From: JALZKA01 sp963734015
Lineage (GTDB): Bacteria > Actinomycetota > Thermoleophilia > Solirubrobacterales > 70-9
Reading direction: 5' to 3'
Assembly (NCBI GenBank): GCA_963734015.1
Contig: CAVTFG010000002.1
Coordinates: 248,001-312,000, forward strand
Length of the DNA: 64,000 nucleotides
The notes below the pieces were generated by a model. It made no database searches. It was not told the DNA's origin and saw only the letters and a program-made list of their open reading frames with translations. The position numbers and the translations under genes are program-made. Positions 24,054-33,693 of the stretch are shown here, one piece after another (position 1 is the first letter of the stretch; the number at the start of each line of letters is the position of its first letter).

Positions 24054-25744
24054 GGCGTCCCGACCCCCAGCGCGTCGGTGCCGAGCGCCTGGCCCAGCAG
24101 ATCCGAGACCTGCGTCAGCGTGTCCTCGTAGAGGCCGGCGCCCTGCTTGGCCTTCTTGCCGTCGGCGTCGAGCATGTTCACGGCGCGGTCGAGCGGTCCC
24201 TGTAGGTCGGCAAGAGCGGAGCTGACCTCAGGCGTCACGTTCGGCTGCGCGGTCGCGGCCGCGCTGGTCTGCTCCGGCGCCGGGCCCTCCTGCGAGTTGA
24301 GGTTGGGCGGCTCCTGCGTCTCGCAGTCGACGTCCGGGCGGAACGGCGTCTTGGCGGAGGAATCGAGCGCCGGCATCGTGCCCAGGATCGGCAGCGGCGT
24401 GACGCCCACCTGCGTGTCCTGCAGCGGGTCGGGGAAGACCACGGTGTTCGGCCCGCCGGCGGCGAGGACCTTGATGTACGGGCCGTTCGCGTCGCCGGAG
24501 CGGCTCTCGCTGGAGATGCCGGTGATGCCGAAGGTGAGCTCCTCGAACACCTTGGCGACGCTCGACGGATCCTCGGGGTCGGTGAGGGTCGGCGTCGCGG
24601 GGTCCGGCACCGTCTCGTTCGACCACGGGATCGCCACCTCGTTCAGGCAGCTGGACAGCGAGCGGAACTGGTTCAGCAGCGGGATCGTCCGGCGCGAGAG
24701 GCGCGCGAGATCGGGGATTGCCGGGCGCAGGTCGGCCGTGAGCCCGCGCAGCTCGTCCCTGGAGACGAGGCCGCGCAGCTGGCGCAGGAACGGCGTCGCC
24801 GCGTCGAGCGTCGCCGGGGTCGAGCGCACACCCGGCAGCGCCTCACGGGCGAAGGCACGGACGGCGGGGAACGCCTCGTTCAGGCTGACGAGCGCCGGCT
24901 CGCCCTCGCGCAGCACGCCCGGCAGCTCGGCGATGCCCTGCTCGAGGGCGGCGCTCTCGGCCGCGAACGAGCCGAGCACGATGCGCAGGTTCGTCACCAG
25001 GTCCTGGAGCGCGCCCTCGTTGCGGCCCAGGGCCTCAACCGTGGAATCCAGGTTGACGATCAGATCGGAGAGGTCATGCGGCTGCTGTCCGAGCAGCGCC
25101 TCGTTTACCTGCGACGTGTAGCGGAACGCGCCGGGCGAGGACCGGAACAGCTCCCGCAGGCCCTCCGAGCCGCCGTGCTTGTCCAACGCGTTGCCGAACT
25201 GGTCGAGCAGGATCTGGAGGTCGGTCCGCACGTCGGACTGGAGCGTGGTCAGCACCTGGTCGAGCTGGACCGCCACGGCTGTCTGGCCGGCCGGGAAGAC
25301 GTGCCCGTCGTCGGCCTCCGGCGCGTTCGGGCTGCCGGGCTGCAGGTCGACGAACAGGTTGCCCTCGAGGAACAGGCGGGGACGGAGCTTCATCGTCGCG
25401 TCGGTGTGCAGCGGCAGCGCCGACTCCTCGAGCTCCATCGTCACGACGGTGGCGGTCTGCGGCACCTCGCCCTCGGGCGCGTCCCCTCCGACCTGGGCGG
25501 TCTGGACCGCCTCCTCAGGCGCGAGGTGCTCGACCGAGGTGACCTTGCCCACGTTCACCCCCGCGATCCGCACGGGCGAGGCCGGCCTGACGTTGCCCGC
25601 GTTCGCGAACACGGCCTGGACCGAGTACTTGTCGGCCCACGGCAGCGTCTTGGTGAACGCATAGACGGACAGGGCGCCGACGACCACGACGAGAATCAGG
25701 CCGATCGCCCAGTTCGGGAGGCGCTTGCGTCGCTCGGCCCTCAT
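24050..25744 (-). CDS. Mce-family lipid-transport protein, fourth in the operon
   Basis: 564 residues. A basic N-terminus precedes a membrane helix (WAIGLILVVVVGALSVYAFTKTLPW). The MlaD domain covers about residues 35-125 (YSVQAVFANAGNVRPASPVRIAGVNVGKVTSVEHL ... MKLRPRLFLEGNLFVDLQPGSPNAPE), with an insertion containing VQTAQVGGDAPEGEV. A long helical region then forms the hydrophobic tunnel in homologues. The C-terminal 120 residues are variable and proline rich. The ATG overlaps the upstream stop (ATGA). A subunit of a lipid/sterol import shaft through the envelope; substrate unknown. Confidence 0.9.
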   Translation of the reverse strand: MRAERRKRLPNWAIGLILVVVVGALSVYAFTKTLPWADKYSVQAVFANAGNVRPASPVRIAGVNVGKVTSVEHLAPEEAVQTAQVGGDAPEGEVPQTATVVTMELEESALPLHTDATMKLRPRLFLEGNLFVDLQPGSPNAPEADDGHVFPAGQTAVAVQLDQVLTTLQSDVRTDLQILLDQFGNALDKHGGSEGLRELFRSSPGAFRYTSQVNEALLGQQPHDLSDLIVNLDSTVEALGRNEGALQDLVTNLRIVLGSFAAESAALEQGIAELPGVLREGEPALVSLNEAFPAVRAFAREALPGVRSTPATLDAATPFLRQLRGLVSRDELRGLTADLRPAIPDLARLSRRTIPLLNQFRSLSSCLNEVAIPWSNETVPDPATPTLTDPEDPSSVAKVFEELTFGITGISSESRSGDANGPYIKVLAAGGPNTVVFPDPLQDTQVGVTPLPILGTMPALDSSAKTPFRPDVDCETQEPPNLNSQEGPAPEQTSAAATAQPNVTPEVSSALADLQGPLDRAVNMLDADGKKAKQGAGLYEDTLTQVSDLLGQALGTDALGVGTP

Positions 25745-27480
25745 GGCTGGCGCTTCTCCACGGTCGTGTCGACGAACTCGCGGTCGCCCTCGGCGTTCCA
25801 GAAGAGGGTGGTCGGACCGCGCGCGCCGGGCAGGTTCATCATCGCCAGCGTCGGGTTGTCCGCCGGCTGGCCGGGGAAGCGCACATCCGGGCTGGCGCCC
25901 AGCGGATAGCCCACCTGGCCCTGTTGGCAGTCGGGAACCCCGCTCTCCTCGAACTGCTTCTGGCCGCTCGGCGTGTAGACCGGGACGTGCAGGATCGGCA
26001 GCTCGTCCGGCCGGAACTCGCCACCCGAGGGCGGATCCAGGAGCGGCCCTGCCTTGCCGTTGGCGGCGAAGCCGGAGTAGCCGGCGATCGGCGTCTCGAC
26101 CTCACCCGGAAGCTCAACGGGGAGCGGGCCGAGCTGGACGGCCGTGGGGCCGAGCGGCGCCAGCGTGAGCGCCTGGCGGAAGTTGTAGCCGACCTGGTCT
26201 CGGTCGAAGGCGGACGGCAGGAACGTGAACCAGTAGTTGAAGTAGTTGCAGACCGTCTGCGAGGGGACGACCCAGCGCAGCAGCGGCTTCGCCTCGTCGA
26301 GCGTCTGGTCGAGACGGACGAACGAGAGCTTGGTCTCCGGCTGGTCGATCAGCCTCCGGAGCTCCGTGAGCGTCGCGCGCAGGTCGCGGTTCAGGTCGGG
26401 CGTCTGGTTGAGCACCGGGGTACCCACCTCCACCGCGCTGTTCAGGCTCGGCAGCGCCAGGCGGAGCTGGTCGACCCCCGGCCGCAGGCGGCTCGAGAGC
26501 TCGGCGAGCTCGGCCAGGAACGGCCGCTGGCGCGGGAGCGTGTCGATCGCCGTCCGCAGCGTCTCCGGGCCCTCGGAGATCGTCTCCTGGAGCGCCGCGG
26601 GGTCGGACGAGATCGCCGTGAACGCGATCGCCGCGTTGGTGAAGAGCTGTGCCTGCTGGTCGGAGACCGGGGCGACGATCCGCGCCGTGTCGCCCAGCTC
26701 GGCGAAGAAGCGGCGAAGCTGGGTCGACGGGTCGGCGAGGACGTTCGCGACTGGGCGCAGGTTCGCGAAGAGCGGGTTGAGGGCCTCGATCGCGTCATTC
26801 AGCGACATCCCGCGGCCGGCGAACGCGTTGCCGAAGCCCAGGAGGTTCTGTCGCGCGTTCTCCCGGGTCTTGGTGTCGAACGTGTTCGCGATCGCGTCGA
26901 ACTCGGTCTGCGGCTGGAAGCAGCCGTCCTTGGCCTGCTCCGGGATCGACTCGCTGAAGGTCTCCGGGTCGGTCGGCAGGTCACAGCTCACGAATTCCGG
27001 GTCGGCCGCGTCGTTCAGCCCGTTGAACGTGTGGCCCTCCGGCGCGGGCTCCCCGGTGCCCCGAACGATCTCCAGGTACTTGAGGCCGAACGTCGAGCGG
27101 TAGCGCACGCGGAACACGGAGTCCTGGGGCAGTGGCTTCGCGGTCTCGTCCAGTTTCAGGTTCAGGCGGGCCCCGATCTCCGGGATCTCGGTCTCGGAGC
27201 CGTCCGATCCCGTCTGGGCCGTCTGCTGCGCCGACTCGTTGACCACCGGCTCGATCGACTCGACGATGCCCACCCGGGTGCCGCCGATCCGGATCTCGTT
27301 GTTGTTGCCGAGCCGCGCGGCGTTCGGGACCTCGACCGACACGCGATAGACGGGCACAAACGGCAGTCCCTTGTTGGCGTTGTAGGCCAGGAAGACGGCG
27401 ACGATCACGATCAGGGTCGTGACCGCCCCGACCATCGTCGGCGAGGCTGCGAGGGCGGCTGCGGGATTACGGCGCTTCAT
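25741..27480 (-). CDS. Mce-family lipid-transport protein, third in the operon
   Basis: 579 residues. The membrane helix (AASPTMVGAVTTLIVIVAVFLAYNA) is followed by the MlaD domain (YRVSVEVPNAARLGNNNEIRIGGTRVGIVESIEP ... FRVRYRSTFGLKYLEIVRGTG) with an acidic/threonine insertion. Then comes the helical region with SLNDAIEALNPLFANLRPVANVLADPSTQLRRFFAELGDTARIVAPV. This is the only gene in the operon not overlapping its upstream neighbour: a 55-bp gap holds the 48-bp repeat, and no ribosome-binding site is visible directly before ATG 27480, so translation may depend on that structure. Confidence 0.9.
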   Translation of the reverse strand: MKRRNPAAALAASPTMVGAVTTLIVIVAVFLAYNANKGLPFVPVYRVSVEVPNAARLGNNNEIRIGGTRVGIVESIEPVVNESAQQTAQTGSDGSETEIPEIGARLNLKLDETAKPLPQDSVFRVRYRSTFGLKYLEIVRGTGEPAPEGHTFNGLNDAADPEFVSCDLPTDPETFSESIPEQAKDGCFQPQTEFDAIANTFDTKTRENARQNLLGFGNAFAGRGMSLNDAIEALNPLFANLRPVANVLADPSTQLRRFFAELGDTARIVAPVSDQQAQLFTNAAIAFTAISSDPAALQETISEGPETLRTAIDTLPRQRPFLAELAELSSRLRPGVDQLRLALPSLNSAVEVGTPVLNQTPDLNRDLRATLTELRRLIDQPETKLSFVRLDQTLDEAKPLLRWVVPSQTVCNYFNYWFTFLPSAFDRDQVGYNFRQALTLAPLGPTAVQLGPLPVELPGEVETPIAGYSGFAANGKAGPLLDPPSGGEFRPDELPILHVPVYTPSGQKQFEESGVPDCQQGQVGYPLGASPDVRFPGQPADNPTLAMMNLPGARGPTTLFWNAEGDREFVDTTVEKRQP

Positions 27481-27484
27481 GTGA

Positions 27485-27532
27485 GGCGGAGTCCGTAGGA
27501 CGAAGCCGAGCCCCGGCGTTGTTGAGCCGGCT
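27485..27532 (+). repeat. 48-bp double-hairpin repeat, copy 1
   Basis: Plus-strand arrangement: GGC-GGA-GTCC-(GTA)-GGAC-GAA-GCC, then GAGCC, then CCGGC-(GTTGTTGA)-GCCGG-CT. It fills the gap between the second and third mce genes, oriented against transcription. Other copies: 39111-39158, 40902-40949 and, on the minus strand, 54207-54254. Confidence 0.85.
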
Positions 27533-27535
27533 TAT

Positions 27536-29299
27536 TCATGGGCCCAGGAGGAAGTCGAGGAGGTCCTGCGCCGCCTTGCCGCCGCCGGAGCCGACGTCGT
27601 TCAGGGCGTCGGCGAGGCCCTTCCCGCCACCGCCGCCGCCCTTGCCGCCCTTGCCGCCGAGCCCGAGGTCCTCGAGCGCCTTGCCGGGCAGGTCGAGGAT
27701 GTCGTCGAGCTGGTCCTGGATGTCGCCGGGGTTCTGGGGAAGCTCCGGCGGCTGCGGGTTCGATGGCGAGCCCGGGTCAACCGGCAACTCGGGAGCGCCC
27801 GTACTGTCGTCCGGGCCGGCACCACCGCCGGAGCGAGTCGGGACGCGAGCCGCGGCGTTGTCTGGGAATTCCGCGTTCGGGTTGCCCGGGTCGCAGATGC
27901 TGTGGTCGGTCGAGCCCTCCGGGCACACCGAGCCGGGATAGCGGCCGATGCCGAGGTCCTCTTCCTGTTCGCCCGGGGTGATGCCCGGCTGGTTCGGGCC
28001 GAGCATGCCGACGCACGGATGGGCTTCCAGCGGGTCCGTGGTCCGGCCGCCGCCGATCGCCGGCCAGTTCTGCTGGGAGTTCCAGCGCCCGCATGGGCCG
28101 GCGAACACGTCGTAGAGGCTGAAGTGGAGGAAATGCCCGACCTCGTCGTACTGGTTGAGGGCGGCGCCGAAGTAATAGAAGTAGTTGAGGAGGCCCTCCA
28201 TCCCCGTGTACCCGCGGGTGTCGGGCCGGCCGGGCGTCTCGTTGTCCCTCCCGGTGTCCTCGTCGGCGCGCTCGTCGATCGCCACCGCGCGGCGCGGGTC
28301 GGCGATGTCGTCGAGGAACAGCTTCGCCTGGTCGGCGACGGGTGGCGCGCTGGCCGCCGCCTCGGCCAACGCCCGGATCTCGTCGTCGCCGCGCCGGAGC
28401 GCCTGGATGCCGGGCTTCGAGGCGTTGCCCAGCGTCTCGAGGGACCGCTCGGTCGCGCGCGCGAACGGCGGCAAATTCACGGCCAGCGTGTTCAGGCCCG
28501 GCGCGGCGCCGCGCAGGTCAGCCAGGAGCGGCGTCGTCTCCCGCGCCACGTTCTCGAGCTCGGCCATCGTCGGCCCCAGCTCGCGCAGAGCGTCGTCGAG
28601 CAGGTCGAAGTCGGTCGAGAGGTCGTCGCGGCGCTGCGCCGACGCCACAGCGGTATCGCCCGCCTCCTCGACGAAGCGCACGACGTCCGCCGAGCGCGCC
28701 TCGAGCTTGCCGACGATCTGATCGGAATCGACGTTCAGCTGGGCGATCGTGCGGTTCTGCTGGGCGAGCAGCTTCAACGCCTCGTGCAGGTCCTGGAGGG
28801 CGGGGGCGCCCATCCGGATCGCCTGGTTCAGGTTCTCGGGATTGCCGGCGAGCGCGGTCCCGAACTCGTTGATCAGGAGCGACAGCCGCTGGCGGTAGGG
28901 CAGCCGCATCGTGTTCAGCACGAGGTCGTTCTGCACGGTCTGCGTGACCAGCTTCGGGACCGTGGCGCCGTCGGGCAGCGCGTCGCCCGCGGGCTGGCAG
29001 TCCAGGAAGTACTCGGCGATCAGTGACTGCGGCTCCGAGGTGCACTCGGTCTCGTCGCCGAGCACGGCGAGCGGGCCCGACAGCTCGATCGTCACCAGGG
29101 CGCGCTTGTCCTCGTTGATGTCGAGGTCCGTGATCGTGCCCGCGTTGACCCCGGCGACCTTGACCTCGGCGTCGGGAACCAGCCCGAACGCGTCGTACAT
29201 CTCGAGCTTGTACGTGTGAGTGTCGCCGGCGCCGGCGACGCTCACCAGAGCCGCCGCGCCGGCTGCGATCACGGATGCGATGAGGGCCAGGCGTCTCAT
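27536..29299 (-). CDS. Mce-family lipid-transport protein, second in the operon
   Basis: 587 residues. The N-terminal helix (LALIASVIAAGAAALVSVAGAG) could be a signal anchor. The MlaD domain (YKLEMYDAFGLVPDAEVKVAGVNAGTITDLDINEDKRALVTIEL) runs to about residue 125 and includes a Cys pair (ETECTSEPQSLIAEYFLDCQPAG). The helical region extends to about residue 350, then an aromatic segment (LLNYFYYFGAALNQYDEVGHFLHFSLYDVFAG) and a disordered acidic/proline tail. A glycine/lysine linker (LGGKGGKGGGGGGKG) precedes a last amphipathic helix. The start overlaps the first gene's stop (ATGA). Confidence 0.9.
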   Translation of the reverse strand: MRRLALIASVIAAGAAALVSVAGAGDTHTYKLEMYDAFGLVPDAEVKVAGVNAGTITDLDINEDKRALVTIELSGPLAVLGDETECTSEPQSLIAEYFLDCQPAGDALPDGATVPKLVTQTVQNDLVLNTMRLPYRQRLSLLINEFGTALAGNPENLNQAIRMGAPALQDLHEALKLLAQQNRTIAQLNVDSDQIVGKLEARSADVVRFVEEAGDTAVASAQRRDDLSTDFDLLDDALRELGPTMAELENVARETTPLLADLRGAAPGLNTLAVNLPPFARATERSLETLGNASKPGIQALRRGDDEIRALAEAAASAPPVADQAKLFLDDIADPRRAVAIDERADEDTGRDNETPGRPDTRGYTGMEGLLNYFYYFGAALNQYDEVGHFLHFSLYDVFAGPCGRWNSQQNWPAIGGGRTTDPLEAHPCVGMLGPNQPGITPGEQEEDLGIGRYPGSVCPEGSTDHSICDPGNPNAEFPDNAAARVPTRSGGGAGPDDSTGAPELPVDPGSPSNPQPPELPQNPGDIQDQLDDILDLPGKALEDLGLGGKGGKGGGGGGKGLADALNDVGSGGGKAAQDLLDFLLGP

Positions 29300-30756
29300 G
29301 GGCCGGTCGGGAGCGCGGTCTCGTCGCAGCGGATCGTGCCGCCGTCGTTGAAGGGGACCGAGCCGTCGCCGGGGTCACGCTCGAGCGCCGCGGGGCAGCG
29401 GGCGTGGTTGCCGACGTCGAGCATCTCGAGGTTGGCGCCCTTGAGCAGCTCGCCGATGTCCGTGTCGAGCGGGTCGAGCAGGTCGACGAGACCGGTGTCG
29501 GACACGGTGAACGGGTTGAAGGAGGCCGCGATGCGACCGAGCCCGCCGCTGGCGTCGAGCGAGCCGGACGTCGAGAACCCGTCGAACCACCCGACCAGCT
29601 CCGGCGTGTACGCGCGGAGGTTGGCGATCTGGGGGAGCTGGTTCTGCAGGGCGCAGGCGGTCTCACCGAGGGCGCCCTGCGAGAAGTCGTCGTCTTGGGC
29701 GGCCTCGAACTCGGAGTTCGGGTCGGAGCCGCAGTCGGGCATCCCGGAGCCGACCCCGGCCTTGGCAAGCGGGACCTGGGCGCGGGTCAGTTCGACCAGG
29801 TCGTTCGAGCGCCCACGGCGGCGGACGATCTCTGAGAGGTCGCGGATCGTCGGCACCGAGTCCGCCGCGGCGGCGCGGAACTCCGAGAAGAACGGGGAGA
29901 GCCGGTCGGCGACCGGCTTTGAGGCCTCGACCAGCGGATTGAGGTCGGTGAGCGCCGCGCGGAGGTTCACGAAGGTCGTGTTCGCCTGGCGCATGAAGCC
30001 GGGCAGGCGCTGAATCGATTCGGCGAGCGCCGCGCGCTGGTTGCCGATCGCACCGAGCGCGGAGTTCGCGTTGCCGACCAATTGCGAGATGTCCTGGTCG
30101 CGCTCGGCGAGCAGGCCCGAGAGCTTCGCGGTGTCGACCAGGAGCGTCTCGAAGGCGCGGGTGTCCCTCGTCAGCTCGGCGAAGACCCGCCGCGAGGTCG
30201 AGAGGAACGGATTCGCGTAGTAAAAGCCCCGGTTCGCCTGTTTGGAGACTCCCTCATAGGAGTCCCGAAAGCCCTTCACGACCCGCTTGAAGTCCTTGAC
30301 CGTCTTCTTGTCGAGGGTGTTGAAGACCTCGTCCAGGTCGACCGCGGAGACCGTCTCCGCCTGGCTCAGGGTGCCGCCGTCGGGAATTTCGCCGCCCTGG
30401 TCGCCGTCCGCTCCCGCCGGCGGCAGGGTGAGCTCGACCTGGCGCCCGGCGACCGACGAGAGCGAGTTCTGGCGCACGGTCGCGATCGTGCCTTCGGGGA
30501 GGGGGGCGAACTCCTCGTCGACGGTGAAGGTGACGAGGGCCTGGCCGTTGTCGCCCAGCTCGATCTCCTTGACGAGCCCGGCCGCGAGGCCGCCGACCAT
30601 CACCTCGTTGCCGTTCACGAGCTGGCTCGCGTTCTGGAACTCCGCGGTTACGCGGTACTCGTCACCGCCGTTTCGGAGCAGCAGGACGAGTACGACAGCG
30701 GCGATCGCAATCGCCGCGACCGCTGCGATACGGATGGCTCCGGACGAGCCGCTCAA
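29296..30756 (-). CDS. Mce-family lipid-transport protein, first in the operon
   Basis: 486 residues beginning with TTG at 30756 (MSGSSGAIRIAAV); no ATG is available upstream. The membrane helix IAAVAAIAIAAVVLVLLL is followed by MlaD strands (YRVTAEFQNASQLVNGNEVMVGGLAAGLVKEIELGDNGQALVTFTVDEEFAPL ... SVAGRQVELTLPP), then coiled/helical segments with the typical LLAERDQDISQLVGNANSALGAIG. In canonical actinobacterial mce loci two YrbE permease genes precede this gene; here the next gene upstream is the divergent GMC oxidoreductase. Confidence 0.9.
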   Translation of the reverse strand: MSGSSGAIRIAAVAAIAIAAVVLVLLLRNGGDEYRVTAEFQNASQLVNGNEVMVGGLAAGLVKEIELGDNGQALVTFTVDEEFAPLPEGTIATVRQNSLSSVAGRQVELTLPPAGADGDQGGEIPDGGTLSQAETVSAVDLDEVFNTLDKKTVKDFKRVVKGFRDSYEGVSKQANRGFYYANPFLSTSRRVFAELTRDTRAFETLLVDTAKLSGLLAERDQDISQLVGNANSALGAIGNQRAALAESIQRLPGFMRQANTTFVNLRAALTDLNPLVEASKPVADRLSPFFSEFRAAAADSVPTIRDLSEIVRRRGRSNDLVELTRAQVPLAKAGVGSGMPDCGSDPNSEFEAAQDDDFSQGALGETACALQNQLPQIANLRAYTPELVGWFDGFSTSGSLDASGGLGRIAASFNPFTVSDTGLVDLLDPLDTDIGELLKGANLEMLDVGNHARCPAALERDPGDGSVPFNDGGTIRCDETALPTGP

Positions 30757-30864
30757 TGTCCTACTGCCTGCACCTTTCCCCTAACCGCGCCGGCCCCCCG
30801 GCACTGCGGGCGAAACTACCAGCCGCAATCGAGGGGTGTCAAAAGGGAACCGACCCCCGGAAAA

Positions 30865-30880
30865 GCGCATTCCCATGCGC
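30865..30880. promoter_or_regulatory. Inverted repeat in the mce/GMC divergent promoter region
   Basis: GCGCAT (30865-30870) and ATGCGC (30875-30880) are perfect inverted hexamers with a four-base centre, between divergent transcripts starting at 30756 and 31002. It could be an operator for shared control of the mce operon and the oxidoreductase. It shares the decamer TTCCCATGCG with the second core type of the 18-bp motif (copy 6), possibly by chance. Confidence 0.4.
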
Positions 30881-31001
30881 ATTTCCGCCCCCCTTCGTTG
30901 AGTTCGCGTTAAGCGGTTTCGGGCCGCGCGAAAACGGGGCAGGAGCGGTTTCGACGCGGCGCATTGGCGCCGCGAGCGAGATCGAGGAATAGGGTTCCTC
31001 G

Positions 31002-32633
31002 GTGGACTACGACTGGGTGGTGATCGGGTCAGGCTTCGGGGGATCGGTTTCGGCCCTCCGCCTGGCCGAGAAGGGTTACTCGGTCGGCGTGATCGAGTCG
31101 GGCCGGCGCTACGAGGACGAGGACTTCGCGGAATCCACCTGGCAGATGCGCCGCTACTACTGGATGCCGAAGATCGGGCTGCGCGGCATCTTCCGGATGA
31201 CGACCTTCAAGGACGTCTTCATCGTCTCGGGATCGGGGGTCGGCGGCGGCAGCCTCGGCTACGCGAACACGCTCTATCGCGCGCGCCCGGCGTTCTTCAG
31301 CCATCCCCAGTGGGACGGCCTCGCAGAGGACTGGGAGCGGGAACTGACCCCGCACTACGACACGGCCGAGCGCATGCTCGGCGTCACGACTTACGAGGGG
31401 GTTGGCCCGGCGGACGCCATGCTCCAGGAGTTCGCCGAGGAGACCGGCGTCGCGGAGACGTGGAAGAACACCCGCGTCGGCGTCTACTTCGGGCCGGCGG
31501 GCGAGGAGGTCGATGACCCCTACTTCGGCGGTGAGGGGCCGCGCCGGACGGGATGCGTGCGGTGCGGGCAGTGCATGATCGGCTGCCGGTACGGGGCCAA
31601 GAACACCCTGCGCAAGAACTACCTGTGGTTCGCGGAGCGCCTCGGCGCGAGGATCGAGCCCGAGCGGACGGTCACCGATATCCGTCCGCTGGGCGCGGGC
31701 GACGGATCGGACGGGTACGAGATCACGACCGAACGCTCGGGCGCCTGGTTGCGCAAGCAGCGACGTAAGGTGCGGGCCCGCGCGATCGTGCTCGCCGCGG
31801 GCGCTCTCGGAACCAACAAGCTGTTGCGCGATTGCAAGCACCGCGGGTCGCTGCCGCGGATCTCCGACCGGCTTGGCCAGCTGGTCCGGACCAACAGCGA
31901 GTCGGTGATGGCGGTCAGCGCGCCCGATTCCGACCGCGACTTCTCGGACTCGGTGGCGATCACCTCGAGCATCTACCCGGACCCCAACACCCACGTCGAG
32001 GTCGTCACCTACGGGCGCGGCGCGGACTCGATGAGCATGCTCTTCACCCTCATGACCGGTGACGGGACCCGGCTCACGCGGCCGGTCCTGTGGCTCAAGC
32101 AGGCCCTGCGGCACCCGCTCCAGCTCCTCCGTACGTTCTGGCCGTTCCGCTGGTCCCAGCGGACGGTGATCCTCCTGATCATGCAGTCGCTGGACAACGC
32201 GATCAGGCTGGTACCGAAGCGCAGGCTCCTGGGGCGCGGCGTGCGACTGCAGACCGAGCAGGACCCCGAGCGCCCGAACCCGACCTACATCCCGGTCGCC
32301 GAGCAGGTGACCCGCTGGTTCGCGGACCGGATGGGCGGCTTCGCGCAGGGCGGGATCACGGAATCACTGTTCAACATCCCGACCACCGCGCACATCCTGG
32401 GCGGGGCGGTCATCGGCTCGGACCCCGACACCGGCGTGGTCGACCTGGACAACCGCCTGTTCGGCTACCGGAACCTGTTGGTGTGCGACGGCGCCTCGGT
32501 GCCCGCGAACCCGGGCGTGAACCCGTCGCTGACGATCACCGCGATGGCCGAGCGCGCGATGGCGCAGCTCCCGGCCAAGGACGCCGGGGAAGGGCTCGCC
32601 GACCTGCCCGAGCCGGTCCGCGCCGCGGCCTGA
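31002..32633 (+). CDS. GMC-family oxidoreductase, cholesterol-oxidase-like
   Basis: FAD-dependent oxidoreductase of 543 residues. The dinucleotide-binding motif VVIGSGFGGSVSALRLAEKG is at residues 6-25. GSGVGGGSLGYANTL matches the flavin-phosphate loop of cholesterol oxidases. A cysteine cluster (GCVRCGQCMIGCRYGAKNT, near residue 185) is typical of the choline dehydrogenase/cholesterol oxidase-like group. The C-terminal HILGGAVIGSDPDTGVVDLDNRLFGYRNLLVCDGASVPANPGVNPSLTITAMAERAM contains the conserved GMC_oxred_C asparagine. GTG start at 31002. Divergent from the mce operon, suggesting that a sterol- or terpenoid-like lipid is imported and oxidised; the link is inference. Confidence 0.88.
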   Translation: MDYDWVVIGSGFGGSVSALRLAEKGYSVGVIESGRRYEDEDFAESTWQMRRYYWMPKIGLRGIFRMTTFKDVFIVSGSGVGGGSLGYANTLYRARPAFFSHPQWDGLAEDWERELTPHYDTAERMLGVTTYEGVGPADAMLQEFAEETGVAETWKNTRVGVYFGPAGEEVDDPYFGGEGPRRTGCVRCGQCMIGCRYGAKNTLRKNYLWFAERLGARIEPERTVTDIRPLGAGDGSDGYEITTERSGAWLRKQRRKVRARAIVLAAGALGTNKLLRDCKHRGSLPRISDRLGQLVRTNSESVMAVSAPDSDRDFSDSVAITSSIYPDPNTHVEVVTYGRGADSMSMLFTLMTGDGTRLTRPVLWLKQALRHPLQLLRTFWPFRWSQRTVILLIMQSLDNAIRLVPKRRLLGRGVRLQTEQDPERPNPTYIPVAEQVTRWFADRMGGFAQGGITESLFNIPTTAHILGGAVIGSDPDTGVVDLDNRLFGYRNLLVCDGASVPANPGVNPSLTITAMAERAMAQLPAKDAGEGLADLPEPVRAAA

Positions 32634-32651
32634 CGCCCTGAGAGGCACCGG

Positions 32652-32668
32652 GCCGCGGCGTACGCGGC
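32652..32668. terminator. Possible bidirectional hairpin between convergent genes
   Basis: GCCGCG and CGCGGC arms with a five-base loop lie in the 36-bp gap between the GMC gene and the superoxide dismutase stop codons. There is no U-tract, so it would be a weak or L-shaped terminator. Confidence 0.3.
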
Positions 32669-32669
32669 G

Positions 32670-33275
<606 letters not shown>

Positions 33276-33327
33276 CGGGGGCTCCTTCCGGGGGAATTTG
33301 ATGCCTGATTCCAGCTTATTGAACGGC

Positions 33328-33693
33328 TTAGCCCGCCAGAGTGAATCGAACCGAGCCGCCCTCCTTGGCGACATCCCAGTCCTTGGTCAGCGCGTCCACG
33401 ATGTGCAGGCCGAGGCCGCCGTCGTCGCGGATCTCGACCATCCCGAACGGCTCGCGGCCGGCATCCTCGACCTCACCCTCCAGCTCGACTTCCCCGTGGG
33501 GCTCGACCAAGAGCCGGATCGGGCCCTGGGGCGCATACTGCGAGCTGTTGCCGACCAGCTCGCTGACGATCACCTTCAGGTCCTGGAGGACGACCGCCGG
33601 CATCGAGTCGGCGTAGGCGGCATGGAGCGCGGCGCGGGCGAGTGTCGGAGCCTCCTGGGAGGGTTCCATCGATAGCTCGATTGACGTGTCCAC
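33328..33693 (-). CDS. RsbW-like anti-sigma/ATP-binding protein
   Basis: Small histidine-kinase-like ATPase of 121 residues. The N-box VIVSELVGNSSQYAP and the G1 box EIRDDGGLGLHIVDALTKDWDV are intact; the short length and lack of a dimerisation domain fit RsbW/SpoIIAB-type regulators. The GTG at 33693 (VDTSIELSMEPSQEAP) has GGGAG upstream; ATG 33669 is an alternative. It is two genes from the SigB-like factor at 34626, so it may be the cognate anti-sigma factor or part of a partner-switching relay. No STAS antagonist is nearby. Confidence 0.8.
   Translation of the reverse strand: MDTSIELSMEPSQEAPTLARAALHAAYADSMPAVVLQDLKVIVSELVGNSSQYAPQGPIRLLVEPHGEVELEGEVEDAGREPFGMVEIRDDGGLGLHIVDALTKDWDVAKEGGSVRFTLAG

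Noticed and set aside
22676..30912. Series of long plus-strand frames opposite the mce operon
   Set aside because: All mirror the mce genes codon by codon (arginine/valine/glutamate rich) and have no ribosome-binding sites; shadows.
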